From positions 1 to 53,202 of the forward strand of contig VDHG01000029.1 of assembly GCA_006228005.1 (NCBI GenBank): a DNA stretch of 53,202 nucleotides, read 5' to 3'. Source of the stretch: Testudinibacter crocodili. GTDB lineage: Bacteria > Pseudomonadota > Gammaproteobacteria > Enterobacterales > Pasteurellaceae. Made by a program: the position numbers and the translations under genes. The notes beneath the pieces are model-generated. The model saw only the letters and a program-made list of their open reading frames with translations, had not been told where the DNA came from and searched no databases. Each line of letters begins with the position of its first letter. Position 1 is the stretch's first letter. Below, one piece after another: positions 36,748-44,790 of the stretch.

Positions 36748-37156
36748 AAGATTAATTTCCCAATGGTTAATAGTCTGGATTGATTTACATGCATGGTGCA
36801 TCTGACAGATGGATTTGTTCAAATGAGTTAAATTTTTTATGTATACGGATAAGGCATAAAAAATAAAGACATACAAACCAATAGGATTATTGTAAATAAG
36901 GTTATTTTTGTCAACATGGTGAAAATCATCTGAAGTGGTTTTAATTTATACCGCTCTAAGAAAGAAAAACATTCTGAAAAATATTTAAATTAAATTCAAT
37001 AACTTGGGTTTTATTGGTTTTTCTTGGTTTAGTTGTAAAAATTACATTCATTTACAAAATGGGAGGGGAGCTCTCCACCTGTGCGTCGAGAAAAAGAAAA
37101 GGCGTAGTAACAAATCATCAAAGTGCAGTTAAACGAAAGGTTGACCGCACTTTGTT
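36748..37156. other. Intergenic region upstream of the AT-rich island
   Basis: 409 bases, very AT-rich, between the start of island gene 1a and the end of the EamA permease gene. It must hold the island promoter. The last ~40 bases (37119-37155) form an imperfect inverted pair of uptake signals (CAAAGTGCAGTTAA against TTGACCGCACTTTG), probably the terminator of the permease gene. Nothing else recognised. Confidence 0.6.
37119..37155 (-). terminator. Uptake-signal hairpin at the end of the EamA permease gene
   Basis: Imperfect inverted repeat of the uptake core overlapping the last bases and immediate downstream of the permease frame. No strong T-run on the minus strand. Confidence 0.5.
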
Positions 37157-38032
37157 CTACGCTAGTGCTTTTTTTCGTAGCCTAAACCCATCATACATCA
37201 ACAGCAACATGGCGGCGGAAAGTCCGAATAGTAGTGGGTAAGAAGCGGGTTGAATGGTTTCGCCAATGTACAGTGAAATAAACAACATGGCGACGGTTTC
37301 CAGGTAACCCAGCAGTCCGAGTAAATTAATCGGTAGCCAGTTGCTGGCTAAAATGTAGGCGATAAAAGCGATGCTGCTGATGAGACCAAGCAGAAAAACC
37401 AACAGATAAATGTGTGGGTTGATGCCAGCCGCCGCAGCGAGATCGACCTGCGCCACCATATACACACAGAACGGAAACAGCAGGCTAACTTCTAAGGTAA
37501 AAACCGCCAGATCGTTCATTTTGAAGAATTTACGACTGGCGAAATACAATGCATAGCCCAAACTGACCGCCAGACTTTCCCACGACATTCTGCCGGTCAG
37601 CAAAATATTAAGCAACACCGCAATGCCGGCACACAGAATTGCCAGTGCCTTATAGCGTGAAATCGTTTCTTTGAATAAAAACTTACCAAATGCGACTAGC
37701 ACCAAAGGCAGCAGCAGATAGCCGACAGTGACTTCAACCGCACTTCCGTTATTCGGCGCCCACAAATAGAGCCACATTTGAAATCCCATCATTGCCGCAT
37801 TGAAAATCACCACTAACAGCAGAAAGGGTTGCTGTTTGATTCGGGTTAAATGTTCACACAGTTGCTTTTGCTGTTTAAATAGCAGAAGTACCGCAAGCAC
37901 AGCCGGCAGCATAAATAGAATCCGGAAACCAAGGGCATCCAGCCCGCTGAGTGGTGTCAGCAACGTAGTGAAATAATACAGGTAACCGAACAGCGCAGAA
38001 GCTAGCAGCGAACAGAGTAATCCTTTGGTCAT
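37157..38032 (-). CDS. EamA-family permease, RarD-like
   Basis: 291 residues forming about ten hydrophobic helices, all membrane. The N-terminal 'GLLCSLLASALFGYLYYFTTLL' and the 'VEVTVGYLLLPLVLVAFGKFLFKETISRYK' segment (~95-125) match the RarD branch of the drug/metabolite transporter superfamily. Substrate unknown; RarD is loosely tied to chloramphenicol sensitivity in other bacteria. It is monocistronic and divergent from the siderophore importer. Confidence 0.82.
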   Translation of the reverse strand: MTKGLLCSLLASALFGYLYYFTTLLTPLSGLDALGFRILFMLPAVLAVLLLFKQQKQLCEHLTRIKQQPFLLLVVIFNAAMMGFQMWLYLWAPNNGSAVEVTVGYLLLPLVLVAFGKFLFKETISRYKALAILCAGIAVLLNILLTGRMSWESLAVSLGYALYFASRKFFKMNDLAVFTLEVSLLFPFCVYMVAQVDLAAAAGINPHIYLLVFLLGLISSIAFIAYILASNWLPINLLGLLGYLETVAMLFISLYIGETIQPASYPLLFGLSAAMLLLMYDGFRLRKKALA

Positions 38033-38126
38033 CGTGATTAAAAACAGGGGATAAGTCGGGTTAGTATAAAACGCGGAATCATTTCGGCAAAACAGAATTG
38101 ACTATTTTTCCTTAATCTATAAAATA

Positions 38127-38145
38127 AAAAATCATTCTCATTCGA
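38127..38145 (+). promoter_or_regulatory. Possible Fur site before the siderophore importer
   Basis: AAAAATCATTCTCATTCGA contains the ATCATTCTCATT core common in Fur boxes and lies 29 bases before the first gene of an iron importer. Overall match to the 19-mer consensus is only about 11 of 19. Confidence 0.45.
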
Positions 38146-38173
38146 TTTGGGTTGTGCTAGTAGTAAATTCGTG

Positions 38174-39127
38174 ATGATCAAAAGACGTTATCTGATATGC
38201 CTGTTATTGGTGTTATCGCTGTTTTCTCTTTTTCTCGGAGTCAGTCGTGTTACGCTGAGCGGGCTGCTGTATTTTGATGCTGAACAGTGGCAGGTGTTTA
38301 CCGCGAGTCGCATTCCACGCTTGCTCAGTATTTTGATTGCCGGTGCCAGTTTGGCGATCAGTGGTTTGGTGATGCAGCAGTTAACCCGTAACCGCTTTGT
38401 GGCACCGACCACGGCAGGTACCATGGATTCGGCACGTTTGGGGATTTTGTTGGCGATTATTCTGTTTCCTAGCGCTTCTATGCTGACCAAAACCATGATT
38501 GCGATCATCACCGCTTTTCTCGGCACGTTGGTATTTATTACCATTTTATCGAAACTGAAATTTAAAGACGTGATTTTCGTGCCGTTGGTCGGGATTATGT
38601 TTGGCAATATTATCAGTTCGGTCACCATCTTTTTGGCGATGAAAGAGGACTTGCTGCAAAATATTGCCGGTTGGTTGCAAGGTGACTTTTCACTGGTGAT
38701 GAGCGGGCGTTATGAAATGTTATATCTCAGTGTGCCGGCGCTGCTGTTGGTGTATCTGTTTGCCAACCGTTTTGCGATTGTCGGTATGGGAGAATCTTTT
38801 GCGCTTAATTTAGGGGTGAATTTTAAGCGAATTCAATATCTCGGTTTGGCAATCGTAGCGGTGGTGACCTCGGTGGTGATTGTTTCTGTCGGCGTGATTC
38901 CGTTTTTGGGTTTGATTGTGCCGAATATCGTGACCCTGTATCTGGGTGATAATCTGAAAAATATTTTGTCGCATACCGCACTTTTGGGCGCACTGTTTGT
39001 GTTGGCGTGCGATATTCTTGGGCGGCTGCTGATTTACCCGTATGAAATTGCCATCAGTTTAGTGGTGGGGGTGATCGGCAGTGGCATTTTCCTGCTGCTG
39101 TTGTTTAAGCGGTTCCGCCATGTTTAA
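38174..39127 (+). CDS. Iron-siderophore ABC transporter permease (FatD/CeuB-like)
   Basis: 317 residues from the ATG at 38174; an earlier TTG at 38147 is unlikely. About nine hydrophobic helices of the FecCD family. 'RIPRLLSILIAGASLAISGLVMQQLTRNRFVAPTTAGTMDSARLG' (~40-85) and 'VGVIPFLGLIVPNIVTLYLGDN' (~235-257) are diagnostic. Members of the FatD/CeuB/YclN branch import ferric catecholate siderophores. It overlaps the next permease by 8 bases, first of a four-gene operon. Confidence 0.9.
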   Translation: MIKRRYLICLLLVLSLFSLFLGVSRVTLSGLLYFDAEQWQVFTASRIPRLLSILIAGASLAISGLVMQQLTRNRFVAPTTAGTMDSARLGILLAIILFPSASMLTKTMIAIITAFLGTLVFITILSKLKFKDVIFVPLVGIMFGNIISSVTIFLAMKEDLLQNIAGWLQGDFSLVMSGRYEMLYLSVPALLLVYLFANRFAIVGMGESFALNLGVNFKRIQYLGLAIVAVVTSVVIVSVGVIPFLGLIVPNIVTLYLGDNLKNILSHTALLGALFVLACDILGRLLIYPYEIAISLVVGVIGSGIFLLLLFKRFRHV

Positions 39128-40079
39128 GCCAATATTATCTAATCGCACCAAGATGTGCCTATTGTTGCTTGGCAGTTTGCTGGTGGTGGCGTTGTATCTG
39201 GCTTACGGTCTGCCGAAGCGCTGGCAATATGCGCTGAATTATCGTTTGATTTCCTTGAGTGCGATTGGGCTGACTGCCATTGCAATTGCCTTTTCGACCA
39301 TGATTTTTCAAGCGTTGGTGAATAACCGTATCTTAACCCCGAGTATTCTGGGGCTGGATTGGCTGTATGTGTCAATTCAATTAACCATTATTTTTCTATT
39401 TGGCGCCGATGCGCTGACTCAAATGGATCCGCAGCTCAATTTTCTGCTTTCCGGCGGCATCATGACCTTGTTCTCGCTGCTGTTTTACTATTTTTTATTT
39501 AAGCGTGAGCAAGCAAACTTATTTTTTCTATTGCTGGTCGGGATTATTTTTGGCACGTTTTTTCAGAGCTTGACCACCTTCATGGAAGTGTTGATCGATC
39601 CAAATGAGTTTCAAATTTTGCAAGATGCCAGTTTTGCCAGCTTCAATAAAGTGAATAGTGAGATTCTTTGGCTAGCAGCCGGATTGTTGTGTGTGGTTAT
39701 TGGCTATGCGGTACGTTATTTGAATGTACTCGATGTATTGGTACTCGGGCGTGATCAGGCGATAAATCTGGGGGTGGATTACCGTGGTTTAAGCAAGCGC
39801 TTGCTGATTGTGGTGGCAATTTTAACCTCAATTGCGACCGCACTTGTCGGCCCGATTACCTTTTTAGGCTTGCTGGTGATGAATTTAACCTTGGAGTTTA
39901 TTCACAGTCACCGCTATCGAGTACTACTGCCTGCCGCGATTTTATTAGCGGTCATCAGCTTAATTGGCGGGCAGTTTGTGGTGTCGCAACTGCTGAATTT
40001 CAGCACCACGCTGAGTGTTATTATCAACTTTATCGGCGGCATCTATTTTATTTATCTTTTATTACGTCGCAATCAATAA
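39120..40079 (+). CDS. Iron-siderophore ABC transporter permease (FatC/CeuC-like)
   Basis: 319 residues from the ATG at 39120, overlapping the previous stop by 8 bases; a GTG at 39081 is in frame but less likely. Again a FecCD permease: 'YRLISLSAIGLTAIAIAFSTMIFQALVNNRILTPSILGLDWLYV' (~30-75) and 'LVGPITFLGLLVMNLTLEFIHSHRYRVLLPAAILL' (~240-275). It forms the second half of the heterodimeric channel. Confidence 0.9.
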   Translation: MFKPILSNRTKMCLLLLGSLLVVALYLAYGLPKRWQYALNYRLISLSAIGLTAIAIAFSTMIFQALVNNRILTPSILGLDWLYVSIQLTIIFLFGADALTQMDPQLNFLLSGGIMTLFSLLFYYFLFKREQANLFFLLLVGIIFGTFFQSLTTFMEVLIDPNEFQILQDASFASFNKVNSEILWLAAGLLCVVIGYAVRYLNVLDVLVLGRDQAINLGVDYRGLSKRLLIVVAILTSIATALVGPITFLGLLVMNLTLEFIHSHRYRVLLPAAILLAVISLIGGQFVVSQLLNFSTTLSVIINFIGGIYFIYLLLRRNQ

Positions 40080-40090
40080 CGGAGTGAACA

Positions 40091-40855
40091 ATGAGTTTAC
40101 AAATCAGGCATATCAGTAAAAAATATGCGGAAAAAACGATTTTGAACGATATTTCCTTGACGATTCCTAAGGGCAAAATCACCTCGTTTATTGGTCCGAA
40201 CGGTGCCGGAAAAAGTACATTGTTGGCGATTATCAGTCGCCTATTGCAGGCTGACAGTGGCGAAGTGCGGTTAGACGGCTCGTCAATTAGCCAAATTCCT
40301 AATGGTGAAATTGCCAAGCGACTCTCGATTTTAAAACAGAGCAACCACTTGGATTTGCGCTTGACGGTGGAAGATTTGGTCGCATTTGGGCGTTTTCCCT
40401 ACAGCAAAGGGCGGTTAACCGAAACCGATCGCGATTATATCGAACGCTCACTTGATTACATGGATCTGCAAAAAATGCGTCATGTGTTTATCAACGAGTT
40501 AAGTGGGGGGCAACGGCAGCGTGCTTATATTGCGATGACGTTGGCGCAAGACACTGATTATATTCTACTAGACGAGCCGCTGAATAATCTGGATATGAAA
40601 CACTCGGTGCAGATTATGCAGGTTTTACGCAAGTTGTGTGATGAACTGGGCAAAACTGTGGTGATTGTGATCCACGATATTAATTTTGCTTCATGCTATT
40701 CCGATTATATTGTTGCCTTGAAAAACGGTTGCTTGGTGCAGCAGGGTGAGGTCGGGCAGATTATGCAAACCGCCGCACTACAGCAAATTTATGGCATGCA
40801 GATTCCGATTCACACCATTGATGAGAATAAAATTGCCGTTTTCTTTAAAAATTAA
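40091..40855 (+). CDS. Iron-siderophore ABC transporter ATP-binding protein
   Basis: 254 residues. Walker A 'GPNGAGKST' (~36), signature 'ELSGGQRQRAYIAM' (~137), Walker B 'DYILLDEPLNNLD' (~155) and 'IVIHDINFA' (switch histidine, ~190) are intact. Matches the FepC/CeuD/YclP type. GGAGTG lies before the start. The stop abuts the frame of the binding-protein gene. Confidence 0.92.
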   Translation: MSLQIRHISKKYAEKTILNDISLTIPKGKITSFIGPNGAGKSTLLAIISRLLQADSGEVRLDGSSISQIPNGEIAKRLSILKQSNHLDLRLTVEDLVAFGRFPYSKGRLTETDRDYIERSLDYMDLQKMRHVFINELSGGQRQRAYIAMTLAQDTDYILLDEPLNNLDMKHSVQIMQVLRKLCDELGKTVVIVIHDINFASCYSDYIVALKNGCLVQQGEVGQIMQTAALQQIYGMQIPIHTIDENKIAVFFKN

Positions 40856-40887
40856 TGTTAAAACCAACCTCTCAACAAGGAGTAAAT

Positions 40888-41796
40888 ATGCGTAACACCT
40901 GGCGTACTTTAGCTGTTTCCCTACTGGCGACCCTAACCATCGGCACTGCACAGGCAAGTGATATTAAGCTGTCGAGCACCATTGGTGAATTGGATGTGCC
41001 ACAAAATCCGAAAAGTATCGCAATTTTTGACTTTCCGGCATTGGATATTCTCGATAGCTTAGGCAGTGAGAGTGTGGTTGCAGTACCAAAATCGTTACCG
41101 CTGCCGGACTATTTGAAAAAATATGAAGACAAAGCCTACGCTGATGTCGGCGGTTTGATGGAGCCAAATTTTGAACGCCTAAGTGCGGTTGAACCGGAAT
41201 TGACGATTATCTCTGCACGCCAAAGTCAGTTGGTGGATCGTTTTAAAGAGATTTCCCCAATCTATTACAGTGATATTCAATATCTGGATTTTTATCCATC
41301 ATTCCAACAAAATGTACGCAATATCGCCGAAATTATTGGCAAACAAGCCGAGGCGACAGCGCAATTGCAGGCGATTGATCAAGATTTAGCCGCGATTGCA
41401 ACAAAAGCCAAAGGCAAAACGGCATTGGTACTGTTGGCGAATGAAAGCAATATCAGCACGTTCGGACCCAATTCTCGCTACGGTATGATTTTTCAAGACT
41501 ACGGTTTCACTCAAGCCGATACTGAAATCAAGGAATCACGTCATGGCATGAAAGTCAGCTTTGAGTATGTATTGGATAAAAATCCGGATTACATTTTTGT
41601 AGTTGACCGTACGGCGGCGATCACCAATAAAAGCGGTAATGCCGAAAAAGTGTTTGATAATGCGTTAATCAAAGGTTCAAAAGCTTATAAAGACGGCAAT
41701 ATCGTATTCTTGGATTCCGTGAACTGGTATTTGGTGATGGGTGGCTTACAGTCGATGAAAGCCATGAATCAGGAAATGCTGAAAGCAGTACAGTGA
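40888..41796 (+). CDS. Periplasmic siderophore-binding protein (FatB/CeuE/YclQ-like)
   Basis: 302 residues from the ATG at 40888, with AAGGAG 5 bases upstream and a signal peptide 'MRNTWRTLAVSLLATLTIGTAQA'. No lipobox, so it is soluble. 'PKSIAIFDFPALDILDSLG', 'VGGLMEPNFERLSAVEPELTIIS' and 'STFGPNSRYGMIFQDYGF' match the FatB/CeuE group of the TroA superfamily. It should bind ferric catecholates or their breakdown products. No outer-membrane receptor or siderophore synthesis gene lies beside it. Confidence 0.88.
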   Translation: MRNTWRTLAVSLLATLTIGTAQASDIKLSSTIGELDVPQNPKSIAIFDFPALDILDSLGSESVVAVPKSLPLPDYLKKYEDKAYADVGGLMEPNFERLSAVEPELTIISARQSQLVDRFKEISPIYYSDIQYLDFYPSFQQNVRNIAEIIGKQAEATAQLQAIDQDLAAIATKAKGKTALVLLANESNISTFGPNSRYGMIFQDYGFTQADTEIKESRHGMKVSFEYVLDKNPDYIFVVDRTAAITNKSGNAEKVFDNALIKGSKAYKDGNIVFLDSVNWYLVMGGLQSMKAMNQEMLKAVQ

Positions 41797-41803
41797 TCAT
41801 ATT

Positions 41804-41852
41804 ACGAGGTCTGTCGTTTTTTTATCAATCGATATTGGGCGTAAGACCTCAC
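41804..41852. terminator. Possible terminator between convergent importer and LacI-type gene
   Basis: GAGGTCT and AGACCTC form a 7-bp stem with a long loop that contains a T-run. Weak, but it lies just between two convergent stops. Confidence 0.4.
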
Positions 41853-42878
41853 TCAAGCACTATCCCGTTTCAGTAGTTTGACCGGCAGCGGGATAAAACG
41901 TGTTTCGCTAGCAGTGCGGTTTTGCTGCAATAATTCAACTAATTGCTGTCCTGCGGTTTCGCCGATGTGTTCATAGGGAATATCGATGGTGGTTAATCTG
42001 GGATAGGAGACTGAACCGACATCCAGCCCACCCAAACCGACAATCAAGGTTTCATAAGGAATGTTGATTCGCTTGCGCTGTGCTTCACACAGTGCGCCAC
42101 AAGCCAGTTCATCGGACAGAAATACCAACGCATCAATTCGCCCCCACATCAGCATCGCATCATTAAACAGCTTGGCACCAACCGAAAAAGAGATCTCTTC
42201 GGCACAATGCAGGATTAAGTGCGGATCCAAATATTTAGCCAGCAAAGTAGTGTGCCAGCTTTCTAAGTATTGTTGAAAAATCGCTGAATCTTGTTTGGCA
42301 GACAATAGCCCGATTTGTTGGCAGCCCCTTTCTACCAAATAGTGGATCATGGTTTGCATTGCCTGTTTACTGTCGATCCCGACATTAATTCCCAACGGTG
42401 ATAGCTGCTTAGCGCCAATTTCCACCGTCAGCACGCTACTTTGTTTAATCCATTCGGCTTCTTGTGGCGGGCATTTTAAATTGAGCAATACAATGGCAAG
42501 TGGTGAGTGGTTGATCAACTCCGGCAGCCATTTTTTTTCACCGGCAAGCAGGATAACCAACTGAACATCAAGCGGCTTTAGTTTTTTCTGTAGTGCCGAC
42601 AGGATCAGGGTATTTTCAGTTGATGTAATTGACGAGGTGATAATCACAATATTACGGCTGGAAACCGATGCCAGTTCGCGCGCAGCGGCATTGGGAATAT
42701 AGCCTAACTGTTGCACCGCACTTTCTATTTTTTCTCTTAAACTGTCGGAAACCAATTCTGGGGTGCGTAGTGCTCTGGAAACCGTCATTTGTCCGACGCC
42801 GACCCGTTTGGCGACATCGGCAAGTGTGACTCGCCCGGTTGCTCTGCGTGTGCGGGGAGCATGGGAATTTGATGACAT
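41853..42878 (-). CDS. LacI-family transcriptional regulator
   Basis: 341 residues from the ATG at 42878, with AGGAG about 7 bases upstream. Helix-turn-helix 'VTLADVAKRVGVGQMTVSRALRTPELVSDSLREKI' (~18-52), hinge 'LGYIPNAAARELAS', then a periplasmic-binding-like effector domain ('VGLGGLDVGSVSYPRLTTIDIPYEHIGETAGQ', ~280-310). The HTH is closest to the gluconate GntR type as I recall. It is divergent from a PTS/transketolase operon with two palindromic operators between, so it almost surely represses that operon, and perhaps itself, with a phosphorylated sugar as likely inducer. Confidence 0.92.
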   Translation of the reverse strand: MSSNSHAPRTRRATGRVTLADVAKRVGVGQMTVSRALRTPELVSDSLREKIESAVQQLGYIPNAAARELASVSSRNIVIITSSITSTENTLILSALQKKLKPLDVQLVILLAGEKKWLPELINHSPLAIVLLNLKCPPQEAEWIKQSSVLTVEIGAKQLSPLGINVGIDSKQAMQTMIHYLVERGCQQIGLLSAKQDSAIFQQYLESWHTTLLAKYLDPHLILHCAEEISFSVGAKLFNDAMLMWGRIDALVFLSDELACGALCEAQRKRINIPYETLIVGLGGLDVGSVSYPRLTTIDIPYEHIGETAGQQLVELLQQNRTASETRFIPLPVKLLKRDSA

Positions 42879-42982
42879 AGTGTAACTCCTCAAAATATAT
42901 CCCTGAATTATAGCGCATAAATTTGAAAATCGCGCATAAACTGATGTGCTTTAACGTTGCTTGCATAGGAAATCGAAAAATA

Positions 42983-42996
42983 TGTTAGCGCTATCA
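42983..42996. promoter_or_regulatory. Operator O1 of the LacI-type regulator
   Basis: TGTTAGCGCTATCA, a near-palindrome around a central CG, typical of LacI/GntR-family operators. It differs from O2 at one base and is centred 34 bp from it. Confidence 0.75.
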
Positions 42997-43016
42997 CAGA
43001 TTTCATATCTTTAGTT

Positions 43017-43030
43017 TGATAGCGCTATCA
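43017..43030. promoter_or_regulatory. Operator O2 of the LacI-type regulator
   Basis: TGATAGCGCTATCA, a perfect 14-bp palindrome with the central CG of LacI-family sites. It lies 111 bases before the PTS IIB start. Two sites allow cooperative binding. Confidence 0.8.
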
Positions 43031-43141
43031 TTGATGGTTTAGACTGCCTACATCTTATACAAGATTGTCGGGTGTTGCGTAAAACCCTATTTGTCAGCAG
43101 GCGATTGCCGGTGTTATCCCTCTTTTATCAAGGAGAAAATA

Positions 43142-43411
43142 ATGAAAATTACAGCAGTATGTGGTTCAGGCTTGGGCAGCAGTTTTATGATGGAAATGAA
43201 CATCAAGAAAGCGTTGAAAAAATTAGGCATCGAAGCCGAAGTCGATCATACCGATTTGGCTTCAGTGACGCCGAATGATGCCGATCTGTTTGTGATGGCA
43301 AAAGATATTGCCGAAAGCAGTAGCATTTCAGCGGATAAAATCGTGGTCGTGAAAAACTTGGTCAGTGTAGCAGAGTTTGAAGAAAAACTTGCTGCCTATT
43401 TCAATCGCTAG
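43142..43411 (+). CDS. PTS IIB component, ascorbate (UlaB/SgaB) family
   Basis: 89 residues from the ATG at 43142, preceded by AAGGAGAA. The phosphocysteine is in 'AVCGSGLGSSFMMEMNIKKAL' (residue ~7), the signature of the UlaB/lactose-type IIB fold. It passes phosphate from an EIIA to the sugar bound by the IIC. No EIIA gene is found in the operon, so the donor must be elsewhere. First gene of the IIB-IIC-transketolase operon. Confidence 0.9.
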   Translation: MKITAVCGSGLGSSFMMEMNIKKALKKLGIEAEVDHTDLASVTPNDADLFVMAKDIAESSSISADKIVVVKNLVSVAEFEEKLAAYFNR

Positions 43412-43419
43412 GAGAAAAG

Positions 43420-44790
43420 ATGATGGACGGTTTGCTTTTTTTCATTTTAGATATTTTAAAAGTGCCGGCAGTGTTGGTTGGTTTGATCGCATTAGTCGGT
43501 TTGTTGGCGCAGAAAAAACCGTTTTCAGATGTGGTCAAAGGCACAGTTAAAACGATTTTAGGCTTTTTGGTGCTGGGTGGTGGTGCCGGGGTGTTAGTCG
43601 GCTCATTGAATCCACTGGGCGGCATGTTTGAATATGCTTTTAATGTGCAAGGCATTATCCCGAATAATGAAGCTATTGTTTCGATGGCAGTTGAAAAATA
43701 CGGCACAGCCACCGCGCTGATTATGGCATTTGGTATGGTTGCCAATATCGTCGTGGCACGTTTTACCCGCCTGAAATACATTTTCTTGACCGGACATCAT
43801 ACGTTTTATATGGCGTGTATGATCGGAATTATTTTAACCGTGGCAGGCTTTGAAGGCTTCCAACTGGTTTTTGTCGGCTCATTGATACTCGGCATGGTAA
43901 TGGCGTTTTTCCCAGCGATTGCGCATCGATATATGAAACGGATTACCGGCAGCAATGACGTGGCATTCGGGCATTTCGGTACACTGGGTTATGTGTTGGC
44001 TGGTGCGGTTGGTAGTGCGGTTGGCAAAGGATCCAAATCAACGGAAGAGATGGATTTACCGAAAAACTTGAGTTTCTTGCGTGATAGTTCAATTTCAATC
44101 TCTTTAACTATGATGGTGATCTATTTAATCCTCGCACTGGCATCCGGCGGTGAATATATTGAATCAACCTTGAGTGGCGGACAAAACTATCTGGTTTATG
44201 CCATTATTCAAGCGATTACCTTTGCCGCAGGGGTCTTTATCATTCTGCAAGGCGTGCGTTTGATTCTAGCCGAAATTGTGCCGGCATTTACCGGATTTTC
44301 TGAAAAATTGGTGCCGGATGCGCGCCCGGCATTGGATTGCCCGATTGTTTTCCCTTATGCACCGAATGCAGTACTGATTGGTTTCTTAGCCAGTTTCATC
44401 GGCGGTATTGCCAGTTTGGCAGTCTTGGGGATGTTGAATTGGGTGTTGATTTTGCCCGGTGTAGTACCGCACTTTTTCTGTGGCGCAACCGCAGGGGTGT
44501 TTGGTAATGCGACTGGCGGGCGGCGTGGGGCGATTATTGGCGGATTTGCCCATGGAGTGCTGATTACCTTCCTGCCGGTTTTCCTGCTGCCGGTATTGGG
44601 ATCATTGGGCTTTGCCAACACAACATTCTCTGATTCGGATTTTGGTGGCGTCGGGATTGTACTGGGTAACATGGTGCAATATATGTCGAAAGACATGATT
44701 ACGGTGGCCATTGTCGCTATTTTCAGCTTGTTGGTGGTCTATAACTATGTCGCCAAAAAAGCGCCATCTAATAAGGATGATGAATCATGA
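43420..44790 (+). CDS. PTS IIC component, ascorbate (UlaA/SgaT) family
   Basis: 456 residues with about ten to eleven hydrophobic helices. 'AVLVGLIALVGLLAQKKPFSDVVKGTVKTILGFLVLGGGAGVLVGSL' (~14-60), 'KYIFLTGHHTFYMA' (~118), 'GSNDVAFGHFGTLGY' (~177) and 'VVPHFFCGATAGVFGNATGGRRGAI' (~348) match UlaA. These permeases import L-ascorbate or related sugars while phosphorylating them. Because ulaC, ulaD and ulaE-type genes are absent and a transketolase follows, ascorbate is unlikely here. Stop overlaps the next start (ATGA). Confidence 0.92.
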   Translation: MMDGLLFFILDILKVPAVLVGLIALVGLLAQKKPFSDVVKGTVKTILGFLVLGGGAGVLVGSLNPLGGMFEYAFNVQGIIPNNEAIVSMAVEKYGTATALIMAFGMVANIVVARFTRLKYIFLTGHHTFYMACMIGIILTVAGFEGFQLVFVGSLILGMVMAFFPAIAHRYMKRITGSNDVAFGHFGTLGYVLAGAVGSAVGKGSKSTEEMDLPKNLSFLRDSSISISLTMMVIYLILALASGGEYIESTLSGGQNYLVYAIIQAITFAAGVFIILQGVRLILAEIVPAFTGFSEKLVPDARPALDCPIVFPYAPNAVLIGFLASFIGGIASLAVLGMLNWVLILPGVVPHFFCGATAGVFGNATGGRRGAIIGGFAHGVLITFLPVFLLPVLGSLGFANTTFSDSDFGGVGIVLGNMVQYMSKDMITVAIVAIFSLLVVYNYVAKKAPSNKDDES

